Notes: generated by a model not told the origin, from the letters alone. Shown: positions 25,202 through 35,598, counted from the stretch's first letter. The stretch: DNA of 64,000 nucleotides from DATFDN01 sp963756545 (GCA_963756545.1 CAVWNY010000001.1:1-64000); one strand, 5' to 3'. A program made the numbers and translations.

Positions 25202-28200
25202 TCACTCGGCCGCGCTAGGCACGATGATCGGCCGGCGCCTGCCGGCCAGGCGCTCCAGCGCAAGATAGACGGCCGGCGTGGTGTAGAGCGTCAACACCTG
25301 GGACACGATGAGCCCGCCTGCGATCGCGATGCCGAGCGGGCGTCGCAACTCCGAGCCGGTGCCGAACGCGAGCGCCAGCGGCAGCGCGCCGAACAGCGCG
25401 GCGAGCGTCGTCATCACGATCGGGCGGAAGCGCTCCAGGCACGCCGCGTGGATCGCCTCGGCGGGCGACAGGCCACGCTGGCGTTCCGCCTCCAAGGCGA
25501 AATCGACCAGCATGATCCCGTTCTTCTTGACGATCCCCATAAGCAGCACGACCGCGATCATCCCCATGACGTCGAGCGGCTGGCCGGTGAGCAGCAGCGC
25601 GAGCAGCGCGCCCAGCCCAGCCGAGGGCAGGGTGGACAGGATGGTCAGCGGGTGCAGCAGGCTCTCGTACAGGACGCCCAGCACGATGTAGATCGCGATC
25701 AGCGCCGCGCCGATCAGGATGGGCTCCGATTGCGTGGTCTGTTGAAGCCACTTCGCGTTGCCGGCGAAGTCGGTGCGAACGTCGGGCGGCATCCGCAGCG
25801 CCGTGGCGGCATCGGTCACGGCCTTCTCGGCGTCGCCAAGCGCCATGCCGTCCGCCAGATTGAAGCTCAGCGTCGCGGCGGGGAACTGGCCCTGGTGGCG
25901 CACCGCGAGCGGCGCCTCCCCGCGCTCGAAGCGCGCGACCGCCGAGAGCGGCACCTGTGTGCCGTTCGCGGCGCCGACATAGACCCGGTCCAGCATCACC
26001 GGCGAGGTCTGCAACGCCGGATCGGTCTCCACCACGACCTTGTACTGGTTGCGCTGCTCGTAGATCGTGGAAACCTGGCGCTGCGCGAACGCGTTGTTCA
26101 GCGCGGCGTCGATCGCCGATGCGCTGACCCCGAGGCGGGCAGCAGCGTCGCGGTCGATCACCACATCCGTCTGCGGCCCGGCCCGGTCCTGGTCGGAGGT
26201 GACATCGGCGATGCCGGGCGTCGCCTTCAGCTTGTTCTCCAGCGCCTGCGACCACTGGCGGAGCAAGCCGAGGTCCTGGCTGATCAGCACGAACTGGAAC
26301 TGCGAGCCGTCGCTCCGCCCGCCCCCGCGCAGATCCTGCGCCGATTGCAGGAAAGTCTGGATGCCGCCGAGCCGGGCGAGCTTGGGCCGCAGACGCGCGA
26401 TCACCGCCTCCGACGAGATATGGCGTTCCGACACCGGCTTCAGGCTGATATTGAGGTGGCCGCGATTGAGCGAGCTCCATCCGCTCGAGACGCCTACCTG
26501 AGACCCCACCGATTCCACTGCGGGGTCGGCCAGCAGCACGTCTACCACTGCGCGCTGACGCGCCTCCATCGCGGCGAACGACACATCGGGCGAGGCGATG
26601 GTCGAGCCCATCAGGATGCCGGTGTCCTGGATCGGCAGGAAGCCCTTCGAAACGGAGCCATACAGGCGGACGGTCAGAACGACGGTCGCCAACATCACCA
26701 GCAGCATGAAACCTTGGTGGCGCAGGGACCAGCCGAGCGTGCCCGCATAGAAGCGAAGCGTCCCGCCCAGACCGCGCTCGATCGCGCGGTCCAGCCGGGT
26801 CCAGAGGCCGGGGCGCGGCGGCTTCGCCGGGCGCATCCAGCGCCCGCAGATCATCGGCGTCAGCGTGAGCGAGACGGCGGCGGAGACGGCGATCGCCATG
26901 GTCAGCGTCATCGCGAACTCGTGGAACAGCCGGCCCAGGATGCCGCCCATGAAGATCAACGGGATGAATACCGCGACGAGGGACAGGCTGATCGAGACGA
27001 CGGTGAAACCGATCTGGCGCGATCCCTCGATCGCCGCACGCATCGGCGACAGCCCGCGCTCCATGTGGCTCACGATGTTCTCGATCATCACGATGGCGTC
27101 GTCCACCACGAAGCCGACCGAAATCGTCAGCGCCATCAGTGAGAAGTTGTCGAGCAGAAAGCCCATGAACCACATGCCGGCGAGTGTGCCGCAGATCGAC
27201 AGCGGCACGGTGACGCCGGCGGCGACGATGGGCACCAGCCGGCGCATGAACACAAACACCACCATCAGCACCAGCGCGATCGTCACGAGCAGGGTGTACT
27301 GCACGTCGGCGACGCTGGCGCGGATGGTCGCGGTGCGGTCCTGGATCACCGTGAGCTTGATGTTGGCGGGCATCCAGGAGGCGAGCTGCGGCAGCAGCGC
27401 ACGCACGCGATCCACCGTCTGGATGACGTTGGCGCCGGCTTCCTTGGAGATCGTGAGGAGGATGGCCGGCTGCTTGCCGTCCCAGGCGGCGAGGCGCGTG
27501 TTGGCGACGCCGTCGGTCACGGTGGCGACGTCCGACAGTTGCAGCACCGCGCCGCTGCCCGCCTTCAGCACCAGGCGGCGATATTGGTCCGCACGGGTGA
27601 TCTGGCCGTTCACGCTGATCGCCTCGGCCTGGAGCGGCCCCTGGAAGCCGCCCGTCGGCTCGGTCACGTTGGCCGCCTTCACCGCGTTCGTTACGTCCTG
27701 CGCCGATAGCCCCGCGGCGGCGAGTCGCGTCGGGTCGAGGTCGATCCGCACCGCCGGTTTTTCGGCGCCGTTCACGGTGACGTTCGACACACCCTCGACC
27801 TGCGACAGCCGCTGACCCAGCACCGTGTCCGCGGCGTCGAAGATGTCGCGGACAGGCAGCGTGTTCGACGACAGCGCGATGGTCATGATCGGCGCATCGG
27901 CGGGATTGAACTTGCGGTAGTACGGGCGCGTCGGCAGATCGGCCGGCAGATCGGTGATGGCGGCGTTGATCGCCGCCTGCACGTCGCGCGCCGCGCCGTT
28001 GATGTCGCGGTCGATGTCGAACTGCACCACGATCGAGGTGGCACCGACCGAGTTGGTGGAGGTGATCTCGCTGACCCCGGCGATCTCGCCCAGGCGACGC
28101 TCGAGGGGCGCCGCGACCGAGTTCGCCATCGTCTCCGGGTCGGCGCCGGGGCGGGAGGCCATGATCACGATGGTGGGGATGTCCACGCTCGGCAGCGCCG

Positions 28201-28303
28201 CGACGGGCAGGAACCGGTACGCGACGATCCCCGACAGGAGAATGCCGATGGCGAGCAGCGTGGTCGCCACGGGACGGGCGATGAAGGGGAGGGAGAAGTT
28301 CAT
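25202..28303 (-). CDS. RND efflux pump subunit (MdtC-like)
   Basis: This 1033-residue inner-membrane proton antiporter is of the HAE1 type. It has the usual two repeats with large periplasmic loops. The proton-relay pair is in SVGFVVDDAIVMIEN (TM4) and the lysine in LLMGIVKKNGIMLVDFA (TM10). It is the second of two pumps in the operon; MdtB/MdtC pairs form mixed trimers. It begins MNFSLPFIARPVATTLL. A palindromic repeat fills the 130-bp gap to the upstream pump gene. Drug or metabolite specificity cannot be told. Confidence 0.9.
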   Translation of the reverse strand: MNFSLPFIARPVATTLLAIGILLSGIVAYRFLPVAALPSVDIPTIVIMASRPGADPETMANSVAAPLERRLGEIAGVSEITSTNSVGATSIVVQFDIDRDINGAARDVQAAINAAITDLPADLPTRPYYRKFNPADAPIMTIALSSNTLPVRDIFDAADTVLGQRLSQVEGVSNVTVNGAEKPAVRIDLDPTRLAAAGLSAQDVTNAVKAANVTEPTGGFQGPLQAEAISVNGQITRADQYRRLVLKAGSGAVLQLSDVATVTDGVANTRLAAWDGKQPAILLTISKEAGANVIQTVDRVRALLPQLASWMPANIKLTVIQDRTATIRASVADVQYTLLVTIALVLMVVFVFMRRLVPIVAAGVTVPLSICGTLAGMWFMGFLLDNFSLMALTISVGFVVDDAIVMIENIVSHMERGLSPMRAAIEGSRQIGFTVVSISLSLVAVFIPLIFMGGILGRLFHEFAMTLTMAIAVSAAVSLTLTPMICGRWMRPAKPPRPGLWTRLDRAIERGLGGTLRFYAGTLGWSLRHQGFMLLVMLATVVLTVRLYGSVSKGFLPIQDTGILMGSTIASPDVSFAAMEARQRAVVDVLLADPAVESVGSQVGVSSGWSSLNRGHLNISLKPVSERHISSEAVIARLRPKLARLGGIQTFLQSAQDLRGGGRSDGSQFQFVLISQDLGLLRQWSQALENKLKATPGIADVTSDQDRAGPQTDVVIDRDAAARLGVSASAIDAALNNAFAQRQVSTIYEQRNQYKVVVETDPALQTSPVMLDRVYVGAANGTQVPLSAVARFERGEAPLAVRHQGQFPAATLSFNLADGMALGDAEKAVTDAATALRMPPDVRTDFAGNAKWLQQTTQSEPILIGAALIAIYIVLGVLYESLLHPLTILSTLPSAGLGALLALLLTGQPLDVMGMIAVVLLMGIVKKNGIMLVDFALEAERQRGLSPAEAIHAACLERFRPIVMTTLAALFGALPLALAFGTGSELRRPLGIAIAGGLIVSQVLTLYTTPAVYLALERLAGRRRPIIVPSAAE

Positions 28304-28312
28304 CGCGTGCGC

Positions 28313-28412
28313 GACCCCTCCCCCAACCCCTCCCGCAAGGGGAGGGGAGAAGTGAGCAGACGTCGCTTTTCTACTCCCCCTCCCCTTGCGGGAGGGGGTC
28401 GGGGGGAGGGGT
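28313..28412. repeat. Intergenic palindromic repeat, family A
   Basis: Nested inverted arms (GACCCCTCCCCC with its complement, and CCTCCCGCAAGGGGAGGGG with its complement) form a 100-bp element inside the efflux operon between the two RND genes. Related copies are at 37971, 57801 and 63308. Confidence 0.85.
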
Positions 28413-28433
28413 CGCGCTCAAACCCGTGGCGCA

Positions 28434-31400
28434 TCACTCCGCGGCCACCACAGCCGCGCTCCCGCCAAACCGCAGGCGCAGCCGCTCGAATGCCAGATAG
28501 ATCACCGGCGTCGTGTACAGCGTCAGCAATTGCGACAGCAGCAATCCGCCGATGATCGTCACCCCCAGCGGCCAGCGCAGTTCCGACCCCGCGCCGCGCT
28601 CGGCCACCAGCGGCACCGCGCCCAGAAGTGCGGCCATCGTCGTCATCATGATCGGGCGGAAGCGCAGCAGGCAGGCCTCCTCGATCGCCACCAGGGGCGA
28701 CGCGCCGCGCGTACGCTCTGCCTCGATCGCGAAGTCGATCATCATGATCGCGTTCTTCTTCACGATGCCCATCAGCAGCACCACGCCGACCAGCGCAACC
28801 AGCGACAGGTCGGTGCCGCACGCCATCAGCGCGAGCAGCGCGCCGATCCCGGCCGAGGGCAAGGTGGAGAGGATCGTCACCGGATGGATCCAGCTCTCGT
28901 ACAGCACCCCGAGCACGATGTAGATCACCACCAGCGACGCCAGGATGAGCCACGGCTCGGCGGCGAGCGAGCGCTGGAACTCCGCCGCGTCGCCGGCGAA
29001 GCTGCCGGAGATCGTCGCCGGCATCCCGATCGCCGTCTCGGCCTGACGCACCGCGTCCACCGCATTGCCCAAGGCGTATCCAGGTGCGGTGTCGAAGCTG
29101 ATCGTGGCGGCGGGGAACTGCTCCTCGTGGGTCACCACCAGAGGCGCCGTGGTCCGCGTTATGGCGGCGACCTGGGTGAGCGGCACCTGCGCGTCGTTCG
29201 CGCCGGGCACGCGCAGCAGGGCGAGCGTGGCCGGATCGGCCTGCCAGGCCGGCCCGGTTTCCAGGATCACCCGGTACTGGTTCGCCTGTCCGAAGATGGT
29301 CGAGATCTGGCGCTGGCCGAACGCGTCGTAGAGCGTATCCTCCACCGCCTGCATCGTCACGCCGAGCCGCATGGCCGCCTGACGATCGACGGTGATCTGG
29401 GTCTTGAAGCCGTCGTCCTGCTGGTCAGAGGCGACGTTCACCAGCGCCGGGGACTTGCGCAGCGCATCCAGCAACCGCGGGGTCCATGTGGCGAGTTCGC
29501 GCCGGTCGGTGTCGATCAGCGTGTACTGGTATTCGGTCCGGCTGACGCGCGAGCCGAGCGTCACGTCCTGCACCGGCTGGAACCACGCCGTGAGCCCTGG
29601 CATCGCGTCGATGTCGGCGCGGAGCCGGGCGATCACCGCCGTCATCCCGTCGCGCTGCCCGATCGGGCGAAGGGTGATGCTCAGGCGGCCCGTGTTGGGG
29701 GTGGCGTTGATCGTGCCGGCGCCCACGAAGGAAACCACGTCGGTCACCGCCGGATCGCGCCCGATCCGCTCGGCCGCCGCGTTCTGCAACGCCGCAAGAT
29801 GCGGGATGGAGATGCTCTGCGCGCCTTCGGTCACGGCGATGATGGCGCCGGTGTCCTGCTGCGGCAGGAATCCCTTGGGAACAATGATATATAGCCCGAT
29901 CGTGCCGGCCAGGGTGGCGACGGCGATCGCCAGCACCAGCGGTTGCCGATCAAGTGCCCAGCCGAGCGTGCGGCGGTAACCGGCGAGCATCCCGTCGAAT
30001 CCCGCCTCCAGGCCGCGCGACAGCCTGCCCGGCGGCGTCTCCCCGGCCGGGCGCAGCAGTCGTCCGCACAGCATGGGCGTGAGCGTCAGGGAAACGACCG
30101 CCGAGACGATGACCGCGATCGAGAGTGTGACCGCGAACTCGCTGAACAGCCGGCCGACGACGCCCGACATGAACAATAACGGAATGAACACCGCGATCAG
30201 TGAGACGGTCAGCGAGACGATCGTGAAGCCGATCTGCCCGGCGCCGCGAAAGGCGGCCTGCATCGGCGTCATGCCCGCCTCGACATGGCGGACCACGTTC
30301 TCGATCATGACGATCGCGTCGTCCACGACGAAGCCTGTCGCGACCGTCAACGCCATCAGCGAGAGGTTGTCCAGGCTGTAGCCCAGTAGGTCCATCACCC
30401 CGAACGTGCCCACCAGCGACAGCGGCAGCGCGATCGCCGGGATGAAGGTCGCGCGCGCCGAGCGAAGGAAGGCGAAGATCACCAGCACGACCAGCGCGAT
30501 CGCCATGACCAGCGTGATCTGCACCTCGCGCACCGAGGCGCGGATGCTCTGCGTGCGGTCGCTGACGATTTGCAGGCGAATCCCGGCGGGCATCGCGTGC
30601 TCCAGCATCGGCAGCGACGCCTTGATGCGGTCCACCGTCTGCACGATGTTGGCGCCGGGCTGGCGCTGGATGTCGAGGACCGCCGCCGGCTCCTGCCGGC
30701 CGTCGTGGAAGTACCACGCGCCGACCCGGTCATTCTCCACGCCGCTGACGACCGAGCCCACCGCCGACAGCCGTACCGGCGCCCCGTTGCGCCACGCGAC
30801 GATCAGGTCGCGGTACTGGTCGGCAGAGACGAGCTGATCGTTGGCGCCGAGCGAGACCGCCTGGCGCGGCCCGTCGAAGCCGCCCTTGGCGCCGTTGGTG
30901 TTGGCCGCTGCGACCGCGGTTCGCACGTCTTCCATCGACAGGCCGTAGGCGGCCAGCCGCGCCGGATCGACACGCACCCGCACGACCGGGCGCATCCCGC
31001 CCTCCACCGTCACCTTTCCTACGCCGTCGATCTGCGCGAGCTTCGGTTGCAGCACGGTGTCGGCGGCGTCGCTCACCTGCTCGATCGGCAGCGCGTCGGA
31101 GGTGAGCGCGAGCGTCAATACCGGCGCGTCCGCCGGGTTCACCTTGGAATAGACGGGCGGGTAGGGCAGCGTCACGGGCAGCGTGCCGGCGGCCGCGTTG
31201 ATCGCCGCCTGCACGTCCTGCGCCGCCGCGTCCAGGCTGCGGCTGAGATCGAACTGAAGCGTGATCTGGCTCGTGCCCTCGGAGCTCTCCGATGTCATGG
31301 TGGAGATGCCGGGGATCTGCCCGAACTGCCGCTCCAGTGACGCGGTGATGAGGGTCGAGACGGTGTCCGGGCTCGCACCCGGCAACTGCGTCGTCACCTC

Positions 31401-31535
31401 GATGGTCGGGAAATCCACCTGCGGCAGCGCCGAGACCGGCAGGGCGCGATAGCCGAGCGCGCCCGCCAGCAGGATCGCGATGGCGAGCAACCAGGTCGCG
31501 ATCGGGCGGGCGATGAAGGGGGCGGAAAGGTTCAT
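28434..31535 (-). CDS. RND efflux pump subunit (MdtB-like)
   Basis: This 1033-residue HAE1-type RND transporter begins MNLSAPFIARPIATWLLAIA. Key motifs are ATGFVVDDAIVMIENVV in TM4 and LLMGIVKKNAIMMIDFA in TM10. It has the same length and architecture as the second pump, consistent with an MdtBC-like heterotrimer. Its ATG overlaps the stop of the adaptor gene as ATGA (31532-31535), so the two are coupled. Confidence 0.9.
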   Translation of the reverse strand: MNLSAPFIARPIATWLLAIAILLAGALGYRALPVSALPQVDFPTIEVTTQLPGASPDTVSTLITASLERQFGQIPGISTMTSESSEGTSQITLQFDLSRSLDAAAQDVQAAINAAAGTLPVTLPYPPVYSKVNPADAPVLTLALTSDALPIEQVSDAADTVLQPKLAQIDGVGKVTVEGGMRPVVRVRVDPARLAAYGLSMEDVRTAVAAANTNGAKGGFDGPRQAVSLGANDQLVSADQYRDLIVAWRNGAPVRLSAVGSVVSGVENDRVGAWYFHDGRQEPAAVLDIQRQPGANIVQTVDRIKASLPMLEHAMPAGIRLQIVSDRTQSIRASVREVQITLVMAIALVVLVIFAFLRSARATFIPAIALPLSLVGTFGVMDLLGYSLDNLSLMALTVATGFVVDDAIVMIENVVRHVEAGMTPMQAAFRGAGQIGFTIVSLTVSLIAVFIPLLFMSGVVGRLFSEFAVTLSIAVIVSAVVSLTLTPMLCGRLLRPAGETPPGRLSRGLEAGFDGMLAGYRRTLGWALDRQPLVLAIAVATLAGTIGLYIIVPKGFLPQQDTGAIIAVTEGAQSISIPHLAALQNAAAERIGRDPAVTDVVSFVGAGTINATPNTGRLSITLRPIGQRDGMTAVIARLRADIDAMPGLTAWFQPVQDVTLGSRVSRTEYQYTLIDTDRRELATWTPRLLDALRKSPALVNVASDQQDDGFKTQITVDRQAAMRLGVTMQAVEDTLYDAFGQRQISTIFGQANQYRVILETGPAWQADPATLALLRVPGANDAQVPLTQVAAITRTTAPLVVTHEEQFPAATISFDTAPGYALGNAVDAVRQAETAIGMPATISGSFAGDAAEFQRSLAAEPWLILASLVVIYIVLGVLYESWIHPVTILSTLPSAGIGALLALMACGTDLSLVALVGVVLLMGIVKKNAIMMIDFAIEAERTRGASPLVAIEEACLLRFRPIMMTTMAALLGAVPLVAERGAGSELRWPLGVTIIGGLLLSQLLTLYTTPVIYLAFERLRLRFGGSAAVVAAE

Positions 31536-32800
31536 CCCCCGTGCTTTCGGACCTGCTTCGCGCCCGGCGCCTTGGTCGGCGCGACGGCCGGCGCCGCGGG
31601 CTGTCCCGCGGCCGGCGCAATCGTCACCCTCTTGCCGTCGGACAGGCGGGAGGCGCCGTCGGTCACGACCTCCTGCCCTACCTGCACGCCGCTCGTGAGG
31701 ATCGCGGCGTCGGCGTCCTGGTGGCCGACCACCACCGTCTCACGCAACGCCGTGTGGTCGGGCTTGACCGCGTACACGTAATCGCCGCTCGGCCCGCGCT
31801 GCACCGCCGCCGGCGGCACCACGAGCGCGTCGTGCGCGGTCGCGACCTGCAGGCGCACGCGCACGAAGCCGCCGGGCCACAAGGTCTCGCCCGGGTTGGG
31901 GAACGTGGCCTTCAGCTTGATCGTGCCCGTGGTCGGATCGACCTGGTTGTCGAGCACGCTGAGCGTGCCGCGATCCAGCACGGCGCCGGCGGCGGGACCC
32001 GCCTCGTTCATCGCCAGCACCAGGGGGCTGGCCTGATCCTGGTGCATCGCCGCCGCGACCTGCGCCAAATCCTGTTGCGGCAGGTTGAACAGCACCGAGA
32101 TCGGCTGAAGCTGCGCCAGCACCACCAGCCCGATCGTGTCCGAGGCATGCACGATGTTGCCGGCATCGACCTGGCGGATGCCCGCGCGGCCGGTAATCGG
32201 CGCGGTGATGGTGGTGTAACCGAGCAGCGTTCGCGCGTTGTCGATCGCCGCCTGATCGGACTCGATTTGCGCGGTGAGCTGCGCGACCGTCGCTTTTTGA
32301 GTGTCGGCCTGTTGCGCCGTCGTGTAGTTGTTCTGAACCAGCTTCTGGTAGCGCGCGAGATCGACCTTGGCGTTGGCGAGCAGCGCCTCGTCCTGCGCCT
32401 TCTTCGCCGCCGCCTGGTCGAGCGCGGCTTGGTAGGTGCGCGGGTCGATGCGCGCCAGCACCTGGCCCTTCGTGACCTCCTGGCCTTCCTTGAAGTCAAC
32501 GTCGAGCAACTGCCCATCGACCATAGGCTTGACTGTGACGGTGCTGTACGCCTGCACGGTTCCCAGCGCGTCGAGCCAGATCGGCACGTCTTTCCGCTGG
32601 ACCGCGGCGACCAGCACCGGCACCGGCGCATTGGCCGCCCGGTCGGCAGCGCTGCGGGTCGGCTTGCCGGCCGGCCAGAGCCAGATGGCGGCGCCGATGC
32701 CCGCCAGCAGCAACACCGAGGCCAGGCCGACCCACAGCCGGGAGCGGCGGGTGCGTGGCCTTGGTGCAACGGTGATGTTGTCGCGCGTGCCGATGTCCAT
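31532..32800 (-). CDS. RND periplasmic adaptor subunit (MdtA-like)
   Basis: This 422-residue membrane-fusion protein has a cytoplasmic basic start, one N-terminal membrane anchor (LWVGLASVLLLAGIGAAIWLW), a lipoyl half-motif (VKPMVDGQLLDVDFKEGQEV), a long alpha-hairpin, then the second half (YTTITAPITGRAGIRQVDAG) and beta-barrel. The C-terminal tail is Ala/Pro-rich and ends in KHGG. It links the inner-membrane pumps to the outer-membrane channel. It lies 71 bp after the outer-membrane factor gene. Confidence 0.9.
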   Translation of the reverse strand: MDIGTRDNITVAPRPRTRRSRLWVGLASVLLLAGIGAAIWLWPAGKPTRSAADRAANAPVPVLVAAVQRKDVPIWLDALGTVQAYSTVTVKPMVDGQLLDVDFKEGQEVTKGQVLARIDPRTYQAALDQAAAKKAQDEALLANAKVDLARYQKLVQNNYTTAQQADTQKATVAQLTAQIESDQAAIDNARTLLGYTTITAPITGRAGIRQVDAGNIVHASDTIGLVVLAQLQPISVLFNLPQQDLAQVAAAMHQDQASPLVLAMNEAGPAAGAVLDRGTLSVLDNQVDPTTGTIKLKATFPNPGETLWPGGFVRVRLQVATAHDALVVPPAAVQRGPSGDYVYAVKPDHTALRETVVVGHQDADAAILTSGVQVGQEVVTDGASRLSDGKRVTIAPAAGQPAAPAVAPTKAPGAKQVRKHGG

Positions 32801-32871
32801 GTCTCAGGCGGCCTCCGTCCGGTTCCGCCTGGCGGTCGCATATCGGGTTGCGCGGGCGTCGCGGCAATTGA

Positions 32872-34392
32872 TCATTCGATGTTTCCGCCGATGGGCAGCG
32901 CGAGGCCGCCTTTCAGGATACCCGGGTCGAGCCCCGGAAACTGGCTTTCGATTGTCCCGGCCGGCGTGATCCAACCGCCGCCCAAGGCTTTGTAGAGGTT
33001 CAGCAAAGCGAGGAAACGCGTCAGCCGGATCTGGACCAGCGCGTCCTCGTCGGAGAACAATGTCGTCTGGGTGCTGATCAATGTCGTGACGTCAGCCGTT
33101 CCCGCCGCTATCTGCGCGCGGGCAGCCGCCTCCGCCTGTCGGGCGATCGCGACCGCCTGGCGCTGCAACGCCTCCTGCTCGCTGGTATAGCGCCACGCGG
33201 TCAGCGCGTCGTCGACATCGGTGAACGCCTGCACCGCCGACTTGCGATAGTCGGCGAGAAGCTCCTGATAGCGCCCCTTCGTCTGCTCAAGCTGGCCGCG
33301 CAGGGCGCCCCCGTCGAACACGGGCTGGATCAGGTTGGCGGCAAGCGAGGCGATCAGCCCGCCCGGCGTGAACAGGTTGGCCAGCGAATTGTTGGCATAG
33401 CCGCGCTGGCCGGTCAGCGTGATGGAGGGGAAGAAGGCAGCGCGGGCGGCCTTTATGTTGTAGTTCGCGGCAACGAGTTGCGCCTCCGCCGAGGCCACGT
33501 CGGGGCGCCGACGCAGCAACGCGGACGGCAGGCCGGCAGAGACGAGCGGCAAGTCGAGCGCCGTCAGCGTGCCGGGCCGCGCCGTCACCGCCTCCGGCGG
33601 GCGCCCGGTCAGGATCCCGAGGCCGATCAGTTCCTGCTCCAGCTGGCTTTGTAGCGCCGGGATCGTCGCCCTCTCGGCGGCCACGAGCGCCGCCTGCTGG
33701 TCGCGATCGAGCGCCGTGGCCGTGCCGGCGGACAGCCGGCCCCGGATCACCGCCAGCGACTGCTCGGCGCCGGCGAGATTCCGCCGCGCGACGTCCAGCC
33801 GGTCGGCGAAGGCGAGAGCGGTGAACCAGGTCTGCGCCACGTCGGTCAGGATGGTCAGCGCCACGGTCTCCTGGTCGAACCGGCTGAAGGCGGCGTTGGC
33901 GACCGCGGCCGCCCGCGCATCGCGGAAACGGCCCCAGAAATCGGCCTCATAGGCGACATTCAGGCCCAGGCTGTAGTCGTGCAGCGTCACGGACCCCGAG
34001 CCTCGGCCCAGCGCGCCGCTAACGCTTCGGCTGCTCAGGCCCTCCTGCGTAAGGCTCGTGCCGCCGGTAGCGGTCAGCGAGGGCAGCAGGCTCGCCCCGG
34101 CGATGCGCACCGCGGCGTCCGCCTGGCGCACGCGCGCCACCGCCGCGGCAATATCGAAGTTGCTCGCCGCCGCTTCGGCCATCAGCCCGTCGAGAGTGGG
34201 CGAGCGGAAGCCCCGCCACCAGCCTTGGGCGGGCCAGGCGGCGCGAGCCGTCACCGGGGTCGCGCGGAAGCCGGCCGGCACCTCGAGCGCGGGCCGGCGG
34301 TAGTTCGGCCCGACATCGCAGCCGGCGAGGCCGAAAGCGAGGCCGGTCGCGACAGCGGCGGCGAGCGCCCGGCGCGGGCGGGAGAGGATCAT
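32872..34392 (-). CDS. NodT-type outer-membrane efflux lipoprotein
   Basis: This protein of about 506 residues is an outer-membrane factor. The signal peptide ends in the lipobox LAGC followed by DVGPNYRRPALEVP, the hallmark of the NodT/OprM branch. Two OEP repeats follow, including LRRRPDVASAEAQLVAANYN, typical of this group. Several ATGs are possible (34434, 34413, 34401, 34392); 34392 gives a normal lipoprotein signal, but no ribosome-binding site decides it. It is promoter-proximal in the operon and divergent from pgsA. Confidence 0.88.
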   Translation of the reverse strand: MILSRPRRALAAAVATGLAFGLAGCDVGPNYRRPALEVPAGFRATPVTARAAWPAQGWWRGFRSPTLDGLMAEAAASNFDIAAAVARVRQADAAVRIAGASLLPSLTATGGTSLTQEGLSSRSVSGALGRGSGSVTLHDYSLGLNVAYEADFWGRFRDARAAAVANAAFSRFDQETVALTILTDVAQTWFTALAFADRLDVARRNLAGAEQSLAVIRGRLSAGTATALDRDQQAALVAAERATIPALQSQLEQELIGLGILTGRPPEAVTARPGTLTALDLPLVSAGLPSALLRRRPDVASAEAQLVAANYNIKAARAAFFPSITLTGQRGYANNSLANLFTPGGLIASLAANLIQPVFDGGALRGQLEQTKGRYQELLADYRKSAVQAFTDVDDALTAWRYTSEQEALQRQAVAIARQAEAAARAQIAAGTADVTTLISTQTTLFSDEDALVQIRLTRFLALLNLYKALGGGWITPAGTIESQFPGLDPGILKGGLALPIGGNIE

Positions 34393-34492
34393 GCTGCTCA
34401 TATCGGATGCCATTGTAAGCCGCATGTTGCACATTGCCTGCCCCGCGTTTCAGGCTGATATGCTGGGCGTGGCCCCCTCCCTCCCGCGCGCG

Positions 34493-35086
34493 ATGCCCAC
34501 TGACCTGCCCAACCTGCTCACGCTGTCGCGAATCGCCGCCATCCCGGTGCTGGTGGCGCTGATCGCGCTCCAGTTCCCGGCCGCCAACTTGGCTGCCTGC
34601 GTCGTGTTCAGCGCCGCCGCGATCACCGACTACTGGGACGGCCGGATCGCCCGCGCTCGGCGCCAGCAGTCGAGTTTCGGGCGGATGCTCGACCCGATCG
34701 CCGACAAGCTGTTGGTCGGCTCGGCCCTGATGATGCTGGCCGGCGAAGGGCGGTTTCCGTTCGGCACGCTCTACCCGGCGGTGCTGATCCTGCTGCGCGA
34801 GATCCTGGTGAGCGGCCTCCGGGAGTATCTGGCCGACATTCGCGTCGGGCTGCCGGTGACGCGGCTGTCCAAGTGGAAGACCGGCTTTCAGATGGGTGCC
34901 CTCGGCACCTTGCTGGCGGGCGACAGCTCGGCTCCGCTGATTCACCTCTCCTTCCTGCCGGTCGACGCCATCGGCGCCGCCATGCTGTGGGTCGCGGCCT
35001 GCCTGACGCTGGTCACCGGCTGGGACTACCTGACCGCCGGCCTGCACCATGCCGCCGGCGAGCGGCCGTTGCCGCCGTGCGGCTGA
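34493..35086 (+). CDS. pgsA: CDP-diacylglycerol-glycerol-3-phosphate 3-phosphatidyltransferase
   Basis: This 197-residue integral membrane enzyme makes phosphatidylglycerol phosphate, the first committed step to phosphatidylglycerol and cardiolipin. The full CDP-alcohol phosphotransferase motif D-x2-DG-x2-AR-x8-G-x3-D-x3-D is present (DYWDGRIARARR...GRMLDPIAD). The start MPTDLPNLLTLSRI matches the family; upstream in-frame ATGs at 34460 and 34391 are less likely. The stop overlaps mobB. pgsA followed by molybdopterin genes is common in alphaproteobacteria. Confidence 0.93.
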   Translation: MPTDLPNLLTLSRIAAIPVLVALIALQFPAANLAACVVFSAAAITDYWDGRIARARRQQSSFGRMLDPIADKLLVGSALMMLAGEGRFPFGTLYPAVLILLREILVSGLREYLADIRVGLPVTRLSKWKTGFQMGALGTLLAGDSSAPLIHLSFLPVDAIGAAMLWVAACLTLVTGWDYLTAGLHHAAGERPLPPCG

Positions 35087-35598
35087 TGGATGTGCTCGGC
35101 CTGGTCGGCTGGTCAGGCAGCGGCAAGACCACGCTGCTGGTCGGCCTCCTGCCGCTGCTGCGCGCGCGCGGCCTGCGCGTCTCAACCATCAAGCACGCCC
35201 ATCACGGCTTCGACATGGACCGGCCGGGCAAGGATTCGTTCCGCCATCGGGAGGCTGGCGCGCACGAGGTGCTGGTCGCCTCCTCCGCCCGCTGGGCGCT
35301 GCTGCACGAGGTGGAGGGCGCAGAGCCGTCGCTGCCGGACCTGCTCGCGCGGCTCTCGCCGGTCGATCTGGTGCTGGTCGAGGGCTTCAAGGCCCACCCC
35401 TACCCGAAGTTGGAGGTCTATCGCGCCGCGTTGGGCAAGCCGGCGCTATGGCCGGGCGATCCCGCGGTAATGGCGGTGGCGACCGACGGCTCGGCCACGG
35501 ACCGCGCGGTGCCGCGGCTGCCGCTGGGCGCGCCGGCCGTCGTGGCCGACTGGGTGCTGGCCCTGCTCCGCGACGGGCGAGCACGGATGCGTCCTTGA
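35086..35598 (+). CDS. mobB: Molybdopterin-guanine dinucleotide biosynthesis adaptor MobB
   Basis: This 170-residue P-loop GTPase has the Walker A motif GWSGSGKTTLL (8-18), followed by VSTIKHAHHGFDMDRPGKDS and LVEGFKAHPYPKLEVYR, both diagnostic of MobB. It is thought to help the insertion of MGD into molybdoenzymes. ATG 35086 shares bases with the pgsA stop (TGATG). No mobA is in the window. moaD and moaE follow after one lipoprotein gene. Confidence 0.93.
   Translation: MDVLGLVGWSGSGKTTLLVGLLPLLRARGLRVSTIKHAHHGFDMDRPGKDSFRHREAGAHEVLVASSARWALLHEVEGAEPSLPDLLARLSPVDLVLVEGFKAHPYPKLEVYRAALGKPALWPGDPAVMAVATDGSATDRAVPRLPLGAPAVVADWVLALLRDGRARMRP

Noticed and set aside
25133..27142. 669-codon plus-strand frame opposite the MdtC-like gene, and similar long frames at 28386-29894 and 31541-32995
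   Set aside because: The translations are His/Arg/Gln-rich with no domain, whereas the minus strand encodes full RND and adaptor proteins.
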